DNA of 64,000 nt, taken from contig DASRER010000039.1 in assembly GCA_035651995.1 (NCBI GenBank), positions 62,001 through 126,000 on the forward strand, read 5' to 3'. The position numbers were made by a program, and so were the translations under genes. Source of the stretch: Terriglobales bacterium (GTDB taxonomy: Bacteria > Acidobacteriota > Terriglobia > Terriglobales > Acidobacteriaceae). This document shows, one piece after another, positions 20,401 to 27,592 of the stretch; position 1 is the first letter of the stretch; every line of letters starts with the position of its first letter. Under the pieces are notes generated by a model. It made no database searches. It saw only the letters and a list, made by a program, of their open reading frames with translations, and was not told where the DNA came from.

Positions 20401-20687
20401 CGCGAGAGCGTGATTGATTGAAAGCCATCTCTCGCGACTATCAGACGGTAAGTGCCGGGCTTCAGGCCGTTGATCACATACAGGCCTACATCGTTTGTCT
20501 TCGCCGAGATGCTGACGTTCGTATCAACGTTCGTCGCCGTGACGTCAGCGCCAACGATCGCAGCGCCTGTACTGTCGGTAACCTTGCCTGATACTGTCGC
20601 GCTGTCGGTCTGCGCGGACGCACCCGACGCAAAGACCACCATCAACGCTAGCAACACCACGGCGTGCACGCGCAGGCGCAGGCGCAT
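17490..20687 (-). CDS. TonB-dependent receptor with N-terminal carboxypeptidase-regulatory-like domain
   Basis: 1065-residue outer-membrane protein of the Oar/SusC-like class expanded in Acidobacteriota. Signal peptide MRLRLRVHAVVLLALMVVFASGASAQ; carboxypeptidase-regulatory domain at about 28-100 (ATVSGKVTDSTGAAIVGADVTATN); plug domain with VENIPLNGRSFQSLILLSPGV near 145; then a long beta-barrel ending in the aromatic C-terminal strand IQMSLKLSF. It probably imports a large substrate (glycan or peptide fragment) using TonB energy. GGGAGGAGAAC sits right before the ATG. It heads an operon with the Asp-box protein and S9 peptidase and follows the sigma/anti-sigma pair by 86 bp. No TonB/ExbBD genes are in the window. 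Confidence 0.92.
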   Translation of the reverse strand: MRLRLRVHAVVLLALMVVFASGASAQTDSATVSGKVTDSTGAAIVGADVTATNVDTNVSISAKTNDVGLYVINGLKPGTYRLIVARDGFQSITLSRVVLNVQDSFSRNFELHVGSRSETINVVADGAQVNTQDATVSTVVDRQFVENIPLNGRSFQSLILLSPGVVMTKATFGEQGQFSINGQRANANYYTVDGVSANFSINAGGGTGQAGAGELPATNTAGGFSNLVSVDALQEFRIQTSTYAPEFGRSPGGQISLATRSGTNSFHGTAFDYLRNDVLDANDWFANHATPKPLPKAKQRQNDFGGVFGGPIVKNKTFFFFSYEGLRLRQPATVTSTVPSNALRNNPLLPLAMRPLLAAFPIPNSTDLGNGLALFTATYSDPTNFNATSLRLDHQMSKVTLFARYDYAPSTFTANLGGTQPNNPRPTRFGTRTLTAGANWLITPTMTNEFRANWSRQNGGTFLTMNDLGGAVPLTNSILPSSVPPDTFFSLFILNTATTSLNLGRNGEGTQGQLNFVDNFSLGKSNHQVRFGVDHRYLFPSAYSRSGDLQLLFTSQADILASRVSQVFTATRKSPVDYAYTNFSAYGQDTWRISEKLTATYGLRWDVDPPPHGRNNTTIFAANQTDDPATIGFAPAGTPMWETTWGDVAPRLGLAYRPWDKRSTVIRGGFGIFYDLPAGTISNVVILSPNVNSATALGVAYPLNPAAIPFAPLSTTGPFSNVLFADRHTKLPYTRQWNLALETSAGANDKFTLSYVGAAGRRLIRQERYFNLNANFPLVQIDRSAAASDYEAAQAQYQRRLAHGLQALASYTWSHSIDNGSNDSTAVPAASKINFDAERGPSDFDVRHSFSSALTYDIPVKGPAVVRAIFGNWATDAIFTARTATPVDVTYTRNLGFGSFAFRPDLVPGVPFYITGDACTASNGNQSCPGGQRITNTPVSLTQVGPFAVPAQLRQGTLGRNALRGFANNQLNFSMRRQLKLSERVNLQYRAEFFNIFNHPNFADPAGSLGSVNAAGTLAFSSGTFGKSPTMLNRSLGTGGQTGGFAPLYGIGGPRSIQMSLKLSF

Positions 20688-20773
20688 GTTCTCCTCCCAT
20701 GAGCACCCGATCTTTGAATAGGTATGCTTGGTGGGAAAGCCGTTTGTACCACTTGGCGGCGATTGTTTTTGCC

Positions 20774-21988
20774 CTAGGGGTGATTGGGCTCAGTACCTAG
20801 ATACGCGTAAACGAGTTTGCGGCCCGACGGCTGATCAGCCTGAGGCCCCGCCTCGACGGTAACAAACACAGAATCGATCCCGGCCAGGAGTTTCGGGTCC
20901 TTGACGCGCAACACCCAGCGCTGCTGAGCGTGATCGTCGAGGCGAAAGACCCCCAGGTTGCGAGGCTTCGCGCTGCTCCCTTCACGATGTCCCCAAGCCT
21001 GAAAGAGGACCTTTTTGCCGCGCTCGGCCGCCGCAAGATCGAAGGCATAGAAGATTAGCGACGTGTTCTCAACGAAGAAAACGCGCCCCATGGCTTTGCG
21101 CGACCTGCCCCGTGAATCGACGTCGGCAACATCGATGATATGCAGGTTGCGCGCGCCCATCAGCTCGCGAACGTCTTTCGCAGCCGCACTTAACTGGCGC
21201 TCTTGCTCCAGCGCCGCGTCGCGCACCTTGATCTGCTCTCTCGCTTCGTTGAGCTGCATCTGCTGCTCGACGAGAGCAGCGACGGCCTGGCTTTTTTCGT
21301 TCCTCAGCTGATCGAGCTCGGCTTGATTACGGTTCGTGGCCTGCTGCAATTGCTGAAGATGCAAGTCGAGTTGCGCAATGGCGGCCTTGTCGATCTCAGC
21401 CTGATCGCGATACGAGTCGCGTTCCCTCGCCAAAGTTGCAATCATGGAATTCAGTAGCGCCGATTGCTGCTGAAGATCGTGAACTTTCTTATCGAGCACA
21501 TCGACATCGTGACGTGTGTCGGGTCGCGGCTGAACAACACTGGCAGCCCCAGTCGCGGATTGCAACATGGCTTGCGGAGGAGTGACCGCGCCGTGCCTAG
21601 TCATTCCTTGTCGGAACCATATCGTGACGGCGAGCAGGAGACACGCAGCGCCAGCAAGGGCGAAACACCAAGCCGGGATTACGGTTCGACGCACCCTCTT
21701 GTCAACTGTCAGCTGGCGAACCTCGGCCGGGAAGACAATTCCCTCACGTTCGGCGCGCTTGAGGAATCGCTCGCGATAACTCCGGCTTTGAAGGTCGGCG
21801 ATATTCTCCGCAAAATCGGCCTTCTCCACCGCTGGCAACTGCCTGAGGATTATTTGGAAATCGCTGATTGCGGAGCGACAGTTCGGACACAGATTCAGGT
21901 GTGAGTTGAAGTCCGCAAGTTCGTCCGCTGAGAGTTGGCCTGTAGTCGCCAACGCACACAGTTGTTCGTAATACTCATGCGCGGGCAT
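20774..21988 (-). CDS. Transmembrane zinc-type anti-sigma factor with coiled coil
   Basis: 404 residues. N-terminal cytoplasmic zinc anti-sigma motif H30-x3-C34-x2-C37 (HLNLCPNC), one membrane span at about 103-125 (VIPAWCFALAGAACLLLAVTIWF), then a long periplasmic coiled coil (about 165-275, heptads rich in Q, L, A and E) and a C-terminal beta-domain (IFYAFDLAAAERGKKVLFQAWG) that resembles the RskA/anti-sigma-K sensor domain. It should bind and silence the sigma factor encoded immediately upstream, whose gene overlaps this one by 14 bp. The unusually long periplasmic coiled coil suggests it senses an envelope partner, perhaps the adjacent TonB receptor (inference). Confidence 0.85.
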   Translation of the reverse strand: MPAHEYYEQLCALATTGQLSADELADFNSHLNLCPNCRSAISDFQIILRQLPAVEKADFAENIADLQSRSYRERFLKRAEREGIVFPAEVRQLTVDKRVRRTVIPAWCFALAGAACLLLAVTIWFRQGMTRHGAVTPPQAMLQSATGAASVVQPRPDTRHDVDVLDKKVHDLQQQSALLNSMIATLARERDSYRDQAEIDKAAIAQLDLHLQQLQQATNRNQAELDQLRNEKSQAVAALVEQQMQLNEAREQIKVRDAALEQERQLSAAAKDVRELMGARNLHIIDVADVDSRGRSRKAMGRVFFVENTSLIFYAFDLAAAERGKKVLFQAWGHREGSSAKPRNLGVFRLDDHAQQRWVLRVKDPKLLAGIDSVFVTVEAGPQADQPSGRKLVYAYLGTEPNHP

Positions 21989-22622
21989 TGGCGGCTCCTT
22001 TGTGAACCATCTGAGTAGTGACGCTGCCTTCGTGCCTCAGTACAGAGCGAATTTTCGCCAGTCCACGATAATAATGGTGGCGAACATTGGGCAAGCTCTC
22101 GCCGGTTCGATCGGCAATCTCTCTCATTGAGAGCCCTTCAAAATATGCGAGCTCTAGAACGCGCCGCTGCGCGGCCGTCAGGCTCGCCAGTCCTTTGGCA
22201 ACCAATTCCCGCGTTTCCTGGCTGGCAACAAGCACATCGCCGGGCTGAAGCAGCGCATCCTTCGCTTCGTCCAGTTCTACGCTGTCGTAAAACTTGCGCG
22301 CCGCAAGCTGTTGCCGCCGCGTGATGCTGCGGTGGTACGCATACTGCAACATCCACACCCTAGTAGTGCCACGCTCGGGATCAAATTGTGCCGCCACCTG
22401 GAAGATTTCGAGGAAAACTGCCTGCATCACGTCTTCGGCTTCGCCGACATCGCGGACAAACTTCAGCGCGATGTTAAAAATCAGCCGATGATAGCGGTCG
22501 AACAGAACCGCCAGCGCAGAGGTGTGGCCAGCCTGGAGGTGCGCCATGACGTCCTCGTCGGTTAACGACGAAAGCGCACCATAATCAAGTCCGCATGGCT
22601 CTTGAAGAACTGAAGCCCTCAT
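21975..22622 (-). CDS. ECF (group 4) RNA polymerase sigma factor
   Basis: 215 residues from the chosen ATG at 22622. Sigma region 2 is clear (FDRYHRLIFNIALKFV, DVMQAVFLEIFQ), and region 4 helix-turn-helix is LTAAQRRVLELAYFEGLSMREIADRT. It should direct polymerase to a small envelope-response regulon. An upstream in-frame ATG at 22658 falls inside the terminal repeat of the neighbouring insertion sequence and is therefore unlikely to be native; the native start or promoter may have been displaced by the insertion. The anti-sigma gene overlaps its 3' end, the standard arrangement for a co-regulated pair. Confidence 0.9.
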   Translation of the reverse strand: MRASVLQEPCGLDYGALSSLTDEDVMAHLQAGHTSALAVLFDRYHRLIFNIALKFVRDVGEAEDVMQAVFLEIFQVAAQFDPERGTTRVWMLQYAYHRSITRRQQLAARKFYDSVELDEAKDALLQPGDVLVASQETRELVAKGLASLTAAQRRVLELAYFEGLSMREIADRTGESLPNVRHHYYRGLAKIRSVLRHEGSVTTQMVHKGAANARA

Positions 22623-22654
22623 AACCCACCGATCCCGCCCCCAATGACGAGAAG

Positions 22655-23496
22655 CCATCTCATAAATGTCTCAGCAGGACCAGAACGCACGCGAGCTGAA
22701 CCATGCCGAGGAAGTTGGCCGCGTGGTACTCCCAGCGGGTGACCACGCGGCGATAGTTATGCAACCAGGCGAACAAACGCTCGATGCGCCAGCGACGGCG
22801 ATAGCGCCGAAGGGCGCGTCCGTCCTGGCTTGCGGGCCGGCTGCGTTGCAGAGTATGCGGTGCGATCAACTCGACGCCAAACTGCTGGCGCAAGCGTTGG
22901 TCGAGCGGGTCACTGTCGTACGCCGTGTCACCGACCAGCCGCGGCGGCGTGGCGCGGCAGAAGCGGGCGCGGAGTGTGGCTTCAACCAATCGGCTTTCAT
23001 GTGGCGAAGCACTCGTAACCCAGAGGGCGAGAGGAAGACCATGGCGGTCCGCAATTGCCATGATCTTGGTCCCTTTTCCGCGGCGCGTTGGACCAACACA
23101 ATCGCCCCCTTTTTCGCGCTGCTGAAGGAGGCATCGATGAACGCCTCCTCCAGATCGAGGGCCCCGCGGAGGAGCAGGTCTTCGGCCAAGGCGCGCAGAA
23201 TGCGCTCCAGACGGCCTTCCCGGACCCATTGCTGGAACCGGCGATGGCACGTTTGGTACGGCGGGTACTCGCGCGGCAGGTCCCGCCAGCGCGCCCCGGT
23301 ACGCAGTATCCAGAGCACGCCGTCGAGCACCGCGCGGGCTTCGCGCCACGGCCGACCGCGTCCGTCGGCTCGTCGCTTCTCGCGCAGCAGTGGCCGGATC
23401 GCTTCCCACTGCGCATCGCTCAGGTGCATGCATCGGGTTTGCTCTAAATCGTTGCTGGATCAAAGTGTTAAGTCAGTTTCTCTATTTATGAGATAG
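22655..23496 (-). mobile_element. IS5-family (IS427-like) insertion sequence, about 842 bp
   Basis: Bounded by the inverted repeat C(C/T)ATCTCATAAAT, read forward at 22655-22667 and as its complement at 23484-23496. It contains a two-frame DDE transposase. Size matches IS427-group elements. No clear target-site duplication is visible in the flanks. The left end lies about 33 bp from the ECF sigma start; the right end is 4 bp from the HAD gene stop codon. Both neighbours read in the same direction as the transposase, so read-through from the IS into the sigma gene is possible. Confidence 0.82.
22660..23429 (-). CDS. IS5-family transposase, two frames joined at an A5G5 slippery run
   Basis: Frame 1 begins MHLSDAQWEAIRPLL at 23429 and runs through YQTCHRRFQQW to EEAFIDASF (first catalytic Asp). 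At 23108-23117 the minus strand reads AAAAAGGGGG; a -1 shift there joins KRGKGTKIMAIAD, then LVGDTAYDSDPL (second Asp) and RWRIERLFAWLHNYRRVVTRWE (catalytic Glu) ending at 22660. All three DDE residues are present when the frames are joined, so this is more likely a programmed frameshift, known for IS427-group elements, than a dead gene. The stop codon lies inside the terminal repeat. A single-base indel is the alternative explanation. Confidence 0.8.
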
Positions 23497-23499
23497 GTT

Positions 23500-24219
23500 C
23501 TAACGACCAATGACAGGTTTGTAGATCCGCCAGCCTTTTTCCAGCGCGAGCTTTTCCAGGTCGGGATTGGGATTCACCGCAAACGGACGCCGCGCCAGCT
23601 CCAGCATCTCCAGGTCGTGGATGGAGTTGCCGAAGGCCGCATCCGGCGGCGCGTCCAGGTGCTTGCGCAGCGCCACCGCTTTGCCCGGTCCGCTGGGGAC
23701 GCGGACGAGTTCGTCTGTCACGATGCCATGCTTCACCACGACCGCCGCAGCCAGCACGCGTTCACAAGGAATGCCGAGGCGCCGCGCGGCTTCCTCGACC
23801 ACCCACTGGTTGGTGGATGAGACCGCCCAAATCTGGCTCTGCTGGGCACGCAGCCGGGCGACGAGGATCGCCATCTCCGGAAAGGTAAGGGCTGCGATGC
23901 GCTCCTCGACGAAGGCAATGGCCGCCGCACGAACCGCATGTTCGCGCAGTCCGGCGTGAATTGCCACCATCTCGCCGCACATCTGCTCCTCGGCAACCTC
24001 GCCGCGCCGGTATTGCTCGTAGCGGTCGCGAGCCCACGCCGCCGTGGGCCCCGGAATCAGACCGCGGTCGAGTTCCCAATAAAAGAAACCTTCGCCCGAG
24101 TCCAGGTCCCAGAGCGTGCCGTCGCAGTCGAAGGCGGCCACCCGCGGCTTGAGCGCGAGCACTTCCTCGAGGAACGCCTGTTGAATGGGATTCAGCGCGG
24201 GAGCGGCGGGCATTGGCAT
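23500..24219 (-). CDS. HAD-superfamily phosphatase (SerB-like)
   Basis: 239 residues. HAD motif I is AAFDCDGTLWD (DxDGT), motif II is WAVSSTNQWVVEEAARRLG (the T/S position), the motif III Lys is in GPGKAVALRKHL, and motif IV is AFGNSIHDLEML, with an Asn-Ser in place of the usual acidic pair before the Asp. This is a cytoplasmic aspartate-nucleophile phosphatase resembling phosphoserine phosphatase-like HADs; substrate not assignable. It starts directly after the stop of the MobA-like gene (no gap), so they form an operon with XdhC. The insertion sequence ends 4 bp past its stop codon. Confidence 0.82.
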   Translation of the reverse strand: MPMPAAPALNPIQQAFLEEVLALKPRVAAFDCDGTLWDLDSGEGFFYWELDRGLIPGPTAAWARDRYEQYRRGEVAEEQMCGEMVAIHAGLREHAVRAAAIAFVEERIAALTFPEMAILVARLRAQQSQIWAVSSTNQWVVEEAARRLGIPCERVLAAAVVVKHGIVTDELVRVPSGPGKAVALRKHLDAPPDAAFGNSIHDLEMLELARRPFAVNPNPDLEKLALEKGWRIYKPVIGR

Positions 24220-24828
24220 TCAGGACTTCAGTTGCGCGTACTCTTCCGGCGTGTTCACGTTGGCAACCACGTTCGCATCATCCACCGGCAGATATAGAAT
24301 GTGGGCCTGGTTTGCGTGTTCCACGTCGCGCGCGGTGGAGGTAACTGGCGCGCGCAGCATGGCGCCGATCAGATCGCGCCCCATCACCACCGGGTGTCCG
24401 TGCCTGCCGGCGAACTCCGGCACTACCGCCCAACCGTCGCCCGACGCGTCCATGTACGCGCTGCGCAGTTTCGCAACCGTCGCATGCGAGGCCGGAGGAC
24501 GGTCCACCAGCGTCACCAGGGCGGTGTCGCGCCCGCGATTGAGCACTTCCTGCAATCCGATCTGGAGCGAGCTGAGCTGCCCGCGCTCCGGCTCTGGGTT
24601 CGGCGCCAGGTAAGCGCCGCGCGAGTAGACAACGGGCTCGAGCGACGGCGCGTTGGCGCCGGCCACGACGATCAGCAGCTCGGTGTGCGGCGCGAGCATC
24701 TCCATCGCCGCGGAGAGAAACGTCCCGGCGCCGCCCGGCGGCCAGGGCAGCAGAGCCTTGTCGCGCCCCATGCGCGACGACGCTCCCGCCGCCAGAATCA
24801 CGCCGCAAAAACTCGCCGCCCGCGCCAT
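24220..24828 (-). CDS. MobA-like NTP transferase (molybdenum-cofactor nucleotidyltransferase family)
   Basis: 202 residues with the nucleotide-binding signature GVILAAGASSRMGRDKALLPW at the N-terminus, typical of NTP_transf_3/MocA proteins that transfer CMP or GMP to molybdopterin. The downstream motif LVTLVDRPPAS corresponds to the usual D-x-P metal-binding loop (here VDRPP). GHPVVMGRDL is also family-typical. Its neighbour upstream is an XdhC-like chaperone, so a role in maturing a molybdenum hydroxylase (MCD cofactor) is the best guess. No hydroxylase structural genes lie in the window. It is immediately followed by the HAD gene. Confidence 0.82.
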   Translation of the reverse strand: MARAASFCGVILAAGASSRMGRDKALLPWPPGGAGTFLSAAMEMLAPHTELLIVVAGANAPSLEPVVYSRGAYLAPNPEPERGQLSSLQIGLQEVLNRGRDTALVTLVDRPPASHATVAKLRSAYMDASGDGWAVVPEFAGRHGHPVVMGRDLIGAMLRAPVTSTARDVEHANQAHILYLPVDDANVVANVNTPEEYAQLKS

Positions 24829-24865
24829 CCTCGTTTTGTATCACACGACGCCGGGGACGAAGCGT

Positions 24866-24900
24866 TGTCCTTCGTGCCCCAGTGTGTGTGTCCTTGATGT
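24866..24900. repeat. Short tandem repeat, TCCTTCGTG type
   Basis: TGTCCTTCGTGCCCC and GTGTGTGTCCTTGATGTG lie between the XdhC stop and MobA-like start. Same family as 2.7, 3.5, 49.0 and 52.8 kb. Confidence 0.5.
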
Positions 24901-24930
24901 GAAGCTCTCGCTTCTGGTCGACGCGCCGGG

Positions 24931-25776
24931 CTAGCTCTCCACCGAGCTCTCATCCGGCTCTGTGGCGTAGCGCTTGCTGGGGACGCCGGGCGCGGCGCCG
25001 CGGCGGTGCGCGATCATCTCGGCGACGATCGCGACCGCAATCTCTTCCGGAGTGATGGCGCCGATCTCCAGACCTACTGGCGCATGGACGCGGGCGAACT
25101 TCTCGCGCGCCATGCCTTCCTTTTCCAGCTCGCGGTAGACGGAGATCACCTTGCGCTTCGAGCCGATCATGCCCAGGTAGCGCACCGGGCGCGGCAGGTC
25201 CACGGCCCAGCGCAGCACGCGCATGTCGTCGCGATGCCCACGGGTGACGATCACCATGTAGTCGGACTCGGTGGGCGCCAGTTGCTCCATCACGCGCTCG
25301 AAGTCGTCGGCGTAGACATCGCGCGCCTCCGGAAAGCGATCACGGTTGGCGTAGCTCTCGCGGTCGTCAATCACGGTGACGTCGAAGCCCGCCAGCCGCG
25401 CCACCTTGTACAGGCTGAAGGCCACGTGCCCCGCGCCGAAAATATAAAGATGGCTCACCGGCAGCACCGGCTCGACGAACACTTCGAGCGTGCCGCCGCA
25501 GACCAGGCCGGTGTCGTACTTCGGGTTCTGGTTCAGGTCGAACCTGAGGGTGCGTGCCTTCTCGGTCTCGATCACCTCGCGCGCCGCCTGCCAGACCTCG
25601 GCCTCCACGCAACCGCCGCCGATCGTGCCCTCGATGGAGCCGTCGTCGCGCACCAGCATCTTCGCCGTGGAAAACGACGGGATCGAGCCGCGCACGTTGA
25701 CGATGGTGGCCAGCGCCGCCCGCCGCCCTTCGCGCCGCAACCGCACGATTTCTTCGAAAATATCCACGCCGCCCAT
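24931..25776 (-). CDS. XdhC/CoxI-family molybdenum-hydroxylase maturation protein
   Basis: 281 residues. The N-terminal XdhC_CoxI part shows ATIVNVRGSIPSFSTAKMLVRDDGS and the conserved GTIGGGCVEAEVW. A central Cys is in GLVCGGTLEVFVEP. The C-terminal Rossmann part is HLYIFGAGHVAFSLYKVARLAGFDVTVIDDR, then RGHRDDMRVLRWAV and YLGMIGSKRKV. XdhC binds the molybdenum cofactor, promotes its sulfuration and inserts it into xanthine dehydrogenase-type enzymes. The operon partner is the MobA-like transferase 102 bp downstream. The start at 25776 was chosen from homology of the N-terminus; there is no strong Shine-Dalgarno. It is divergent from the zinc-type dehydrogenase. Confidence 0.88.
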   Translation of the reverse strand: MGGVDIFEEIVRLRREGRRAALATIVNVRGSIPSFSTAKMLVRDDGSIEGTIGGGCVEAEVWQAAREVIETEKARTLRFDLNQNPKYDTGLVCGGTLEVFVEPVLPVSHLYIFGAGHVAFSLYKVARLAGFDVTVIDDRESYANRDRFPEARDVYADDFERVMEQLAPTESDYMVIVTRGHRDDMRVLRWAVDLPRPVRYLGMIGSKRKVISVYRELEKEGMAREKFARVHAPVGLEIGAITPEEIAVAIVAEMIAHRRGAAPGVPSKRYATEPDESSVES

Positions 25777-25784
25777 TATTCTAG

Positions 25785-25822
25785 CAATTCGGCAATTCCG
25801 CGGTTCGGCAATTCGGCAATCC
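25785..25822. repeat. Short tandem repeat, AATTCGGC type
   Basis: Four units: CAATTCGGCAATTC, CGCGGTTCGGCA, ATTCGGCAATCC. It fills nearly all of the 48-bp divergent gap between xdhC and the dehydrogenase, so any promoters for both genes must overlap the repeat. Confidence 0.65.
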
Positions 25823-25824
25823 CT

Positions 25825-26847
25825 ATGAAAGCTGTCCGCTTCCACCAATACGGCGGGCCAGAAGTTCTGCGATACGAAGACGCTCCCGATCCCGTGCTCC
25901 GCAAAGACCACGTCCTGGTGAGGGTGAAGGCCTGCGCCATGAACCACCTCGACCTGTGGGTGCGGAAGGGGACAACGCGCTCGGCGCTGCCGCACATCAA
26001 CGGCAGCGACATTTCTGGCGACGTCGCCGCTGTGGGCGAGTACGTTGCCAGCGTAAAACCAGGCGAGCGCGTGCTGCTGGCGCCCATGGTGTTCTGCAAC
26101 CACTGCGCCGAGTGCAGCGCGGGGCGGCAGAACTTCTGCCGCAAGTTCAACGTGCTGGGCAACGGCGTGGACGGCGGCAACTGCGAACTCATCGCCGTGC
26201 CGGAAGTGAACGTCATCAAAATTCCGCCCTCACTGACCTACGACGAAGCAGCCGCCGCTCCGCTCGTTTTCCTGACCGCGTGGCACATGCTGGTGGGCCG
26301 CGCAGGCATTCGTCCCGGACATTTTGTGCTCGTGCTCGCCGGCGGATCGGGCGTGGGCATGGCCGCCATCCAGATCGGCAAGCTGTTCAATGCGCGGGTG
26401 ATCGCCACCGCCGGCAGCGAGAGCAAGATGGAGGCAGCGCGCGACATCGGCGCCGACTACACCATCGACCACTACCAGCAGAAGATCTCCGAAGAAGTCC
26501 GCAAGATTACCGCCGGCGCCGGCGCGGACATTGTCTTCGAGCACGTCGGCCAGGCCACCTGGGATGAGAGCCTCAAGTCGCTGCGCCCCGGCGGCACGCT
26601 GGTCACCTGCGGCGCCACCACCGGCTACGACGCGCGCGTTGACCTGCGCTTCCTGTTCGTGCGCCAGCTCTCGGTGCTCGGCTCCTACATGGGATCGATG
26701 GGCGAGCTGCACGAGGTGCTCAAGCACGTCTTCAGCGGAAAGCTGAAGCCGGTTGTCGACAAGACCTACCCACTGCGCGACACCCGCGCCGCGCACGAGC
26801 GGCTGGAGAAGGCGGAGCAGTTCGGGAAGATTGTGCTGAACCCATAA
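25825..26847 (+). CDS. Zinc-type medium-chain dehydrogenase/quinone-reductase-like oxidoreductase
   Basis: 340 residues. GroES-like N-terminal domain (MKAVRFHQYGGPEVLRYED, RVKACAMNHLDLWVRKG), a four-cysteine structural zinc lobe CNHCAECSAGRQNFC at about residues 92-106, then the NAD(P)-binding domain with LAGGSGVGMAAIQIGKLFNARVIATAGS. It probably reduces or dehydrogenates an alcohol, enal or quinone with NAD(P)H; substrate unknown. Presence of the structural zinc lobe argues for the Zn-ADH side of the superfamily rather than zinc-free quinone reductase. Start is ATG 25825, right after the repeat, with no Shine-Dalgarno. Confidence 0.87.
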   Translation: MKAVRFHQYGGPEVLRYEDAPDPVLRKDHVLVRVKACAMNHLDLWVRKGTTRSALPHINGSDISGDVAAVGEYVASVKPGERVLLAPMVFCNHCAECSAGRQNFCRKFNVLGNGVDGGNCELIAVPEVNVIKIPPSLTYDEAAAAPLVFLTAWHMLVGRAGIRPGHFVLVLAGGSGVGMAAIQIGKLFNARVIATAGSESKMEAARDIGADYTIDHYQQKISEEVRKITAGAGADIVFEHVGQATWDESLKSLRPGGTLVTCGATTGYDARVDLRFLFVRQLSVLGSYMGSMGELHEVLKHVFSGKLKPVVDKTYPLRDTRAAHERLEKAEQFGKIVLNP

Positions 26848-26921
26848 AGCTGAACAAGGCAAGACAAAAAAAGTAAACAGGCAAGGGTGCAGCCGATGCC
26901 GGCGGTCCCACTTTTTCCTTT

Positions 26922-26956
26922 TGCTTTGTGACTTCCTGCGTGCCTCCGCGGTTCAG
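26922..26956. repeat. Short tandem repeat, CTGCGTGCCTCCGCGG type
   Basis: TTTTGCTTTGTGACTTCC, then TGCGTGCCTCCGCGGTTC: degenerate 9-11 nt units between the dehydrogenase stop and the DUF421 gene. The spacer 26848-27013 holds nothing else recognisable apart from the -10 element at 27002. Confidence 0.45.
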
Positions 26957-27001
26957 TCCAGCGTTCCAAACCAGTTACTCTCGCGGCTGTCAGCTCCGCG
27001 C

Positions 27002-27013
27002 TAGCATCTCCGC
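27002..27013 (+). promoter_or_regulatory. -10 element for a leaderless DUF421 transcript
   Basis: TAGCAT at 27002-27007 is followed by 6 nt and the ATG at 27014, with no Shine-Dalgarno. Same geometry as the cupin gene. Confidence 0.45.
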
Positions 27014-27532
27014 ATGGCCCCTTGGCCAGTCCTGGGCAACATCGCGCTGCGTACTTCGGCGATCTATCTGCTCATTTTGCTTGGCCTGCGCATCACGGGG
27101 AAGCGCGAGGTCGGCCAGATGACGCCGTTCGACCTCACGCTGCTGTTACTGCTCTCCAACGCCGTGCAGAACGCCATGACCGGCCCGGACACGTCGCTGG
27201 CCGGCGGCCTGGTGGCGGCGCTCACCCTGCTGCTGATGAATTACTTGTTTGCCGAGGTAGCCGGCGGCAACCGGCGCTTTCGGCGCTTCATCCAGGGACA
27301 GCCCACGCTGCTCATCCACAACGGCAAGGCCATTCCGGCGCACATGGCCCGCGAACACGTCAGCTACGACGAGCTGATGCGCGCGCTGCGCGAGCACGGC
27401 ATCGCCTGCGTCGAGGACGTTTCCCTCGCCGTCCTGGAAGTAGACGGCTCCATCAGCATGCTCAAGTACGACGACATTCCCGCCAGCGTCGCGCCGCACC
27501 AGCGGCTGAAATTCCTGCAGAAGCACCAGTAG
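27014..27532 (+). CDS. DUF421 (YetF-like) membrane protein
   Basis: 172 residues with three hydrophobic segments in the first 85 residues, including the family signature GLRITGKREVGQMTPFDLTLLLLLSNAVQNAMTG. The soluble C-terminal part follows (QPTLLIHNGKAIPAHMAREHVSYDELMRALREHG, then VLEVDGSISML). YetF-type proteins are inner-membrane proteins of unknown biochemical function. Length is near the short end of the family. It stands alone, with its own predicted -10 element. Confidence 0.88.
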   Translation: MAPWPVLGNIALRTSAIYLLILLGLRITGKREVGQMTPFDLTLLLLLSNAVQNAMTGPDTSLAGGLVAALTLLLMNYLFAEVAGGNRRFRRFIQGQPTLLIHNGKAIPAHMAREHVSYDELMRALREHGIACVEDVSLAVLEVDGSISMLKYDDIPASVAPHQRLKFLQKHQ

Positions 27533-27592
27533 GGCAGATTTGACCGCCCCAAACGACATTGGCGCTGCCCGAGTGTGCGAGGAGGGCACAAC

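Noticed and set aside
22656-22658. ATG at 22658 as the start of the ECF sigma factor
   Set aside because: This ATG is inside the IS terminal inverted repeat; the family alignment begins after the ATG at 22622.
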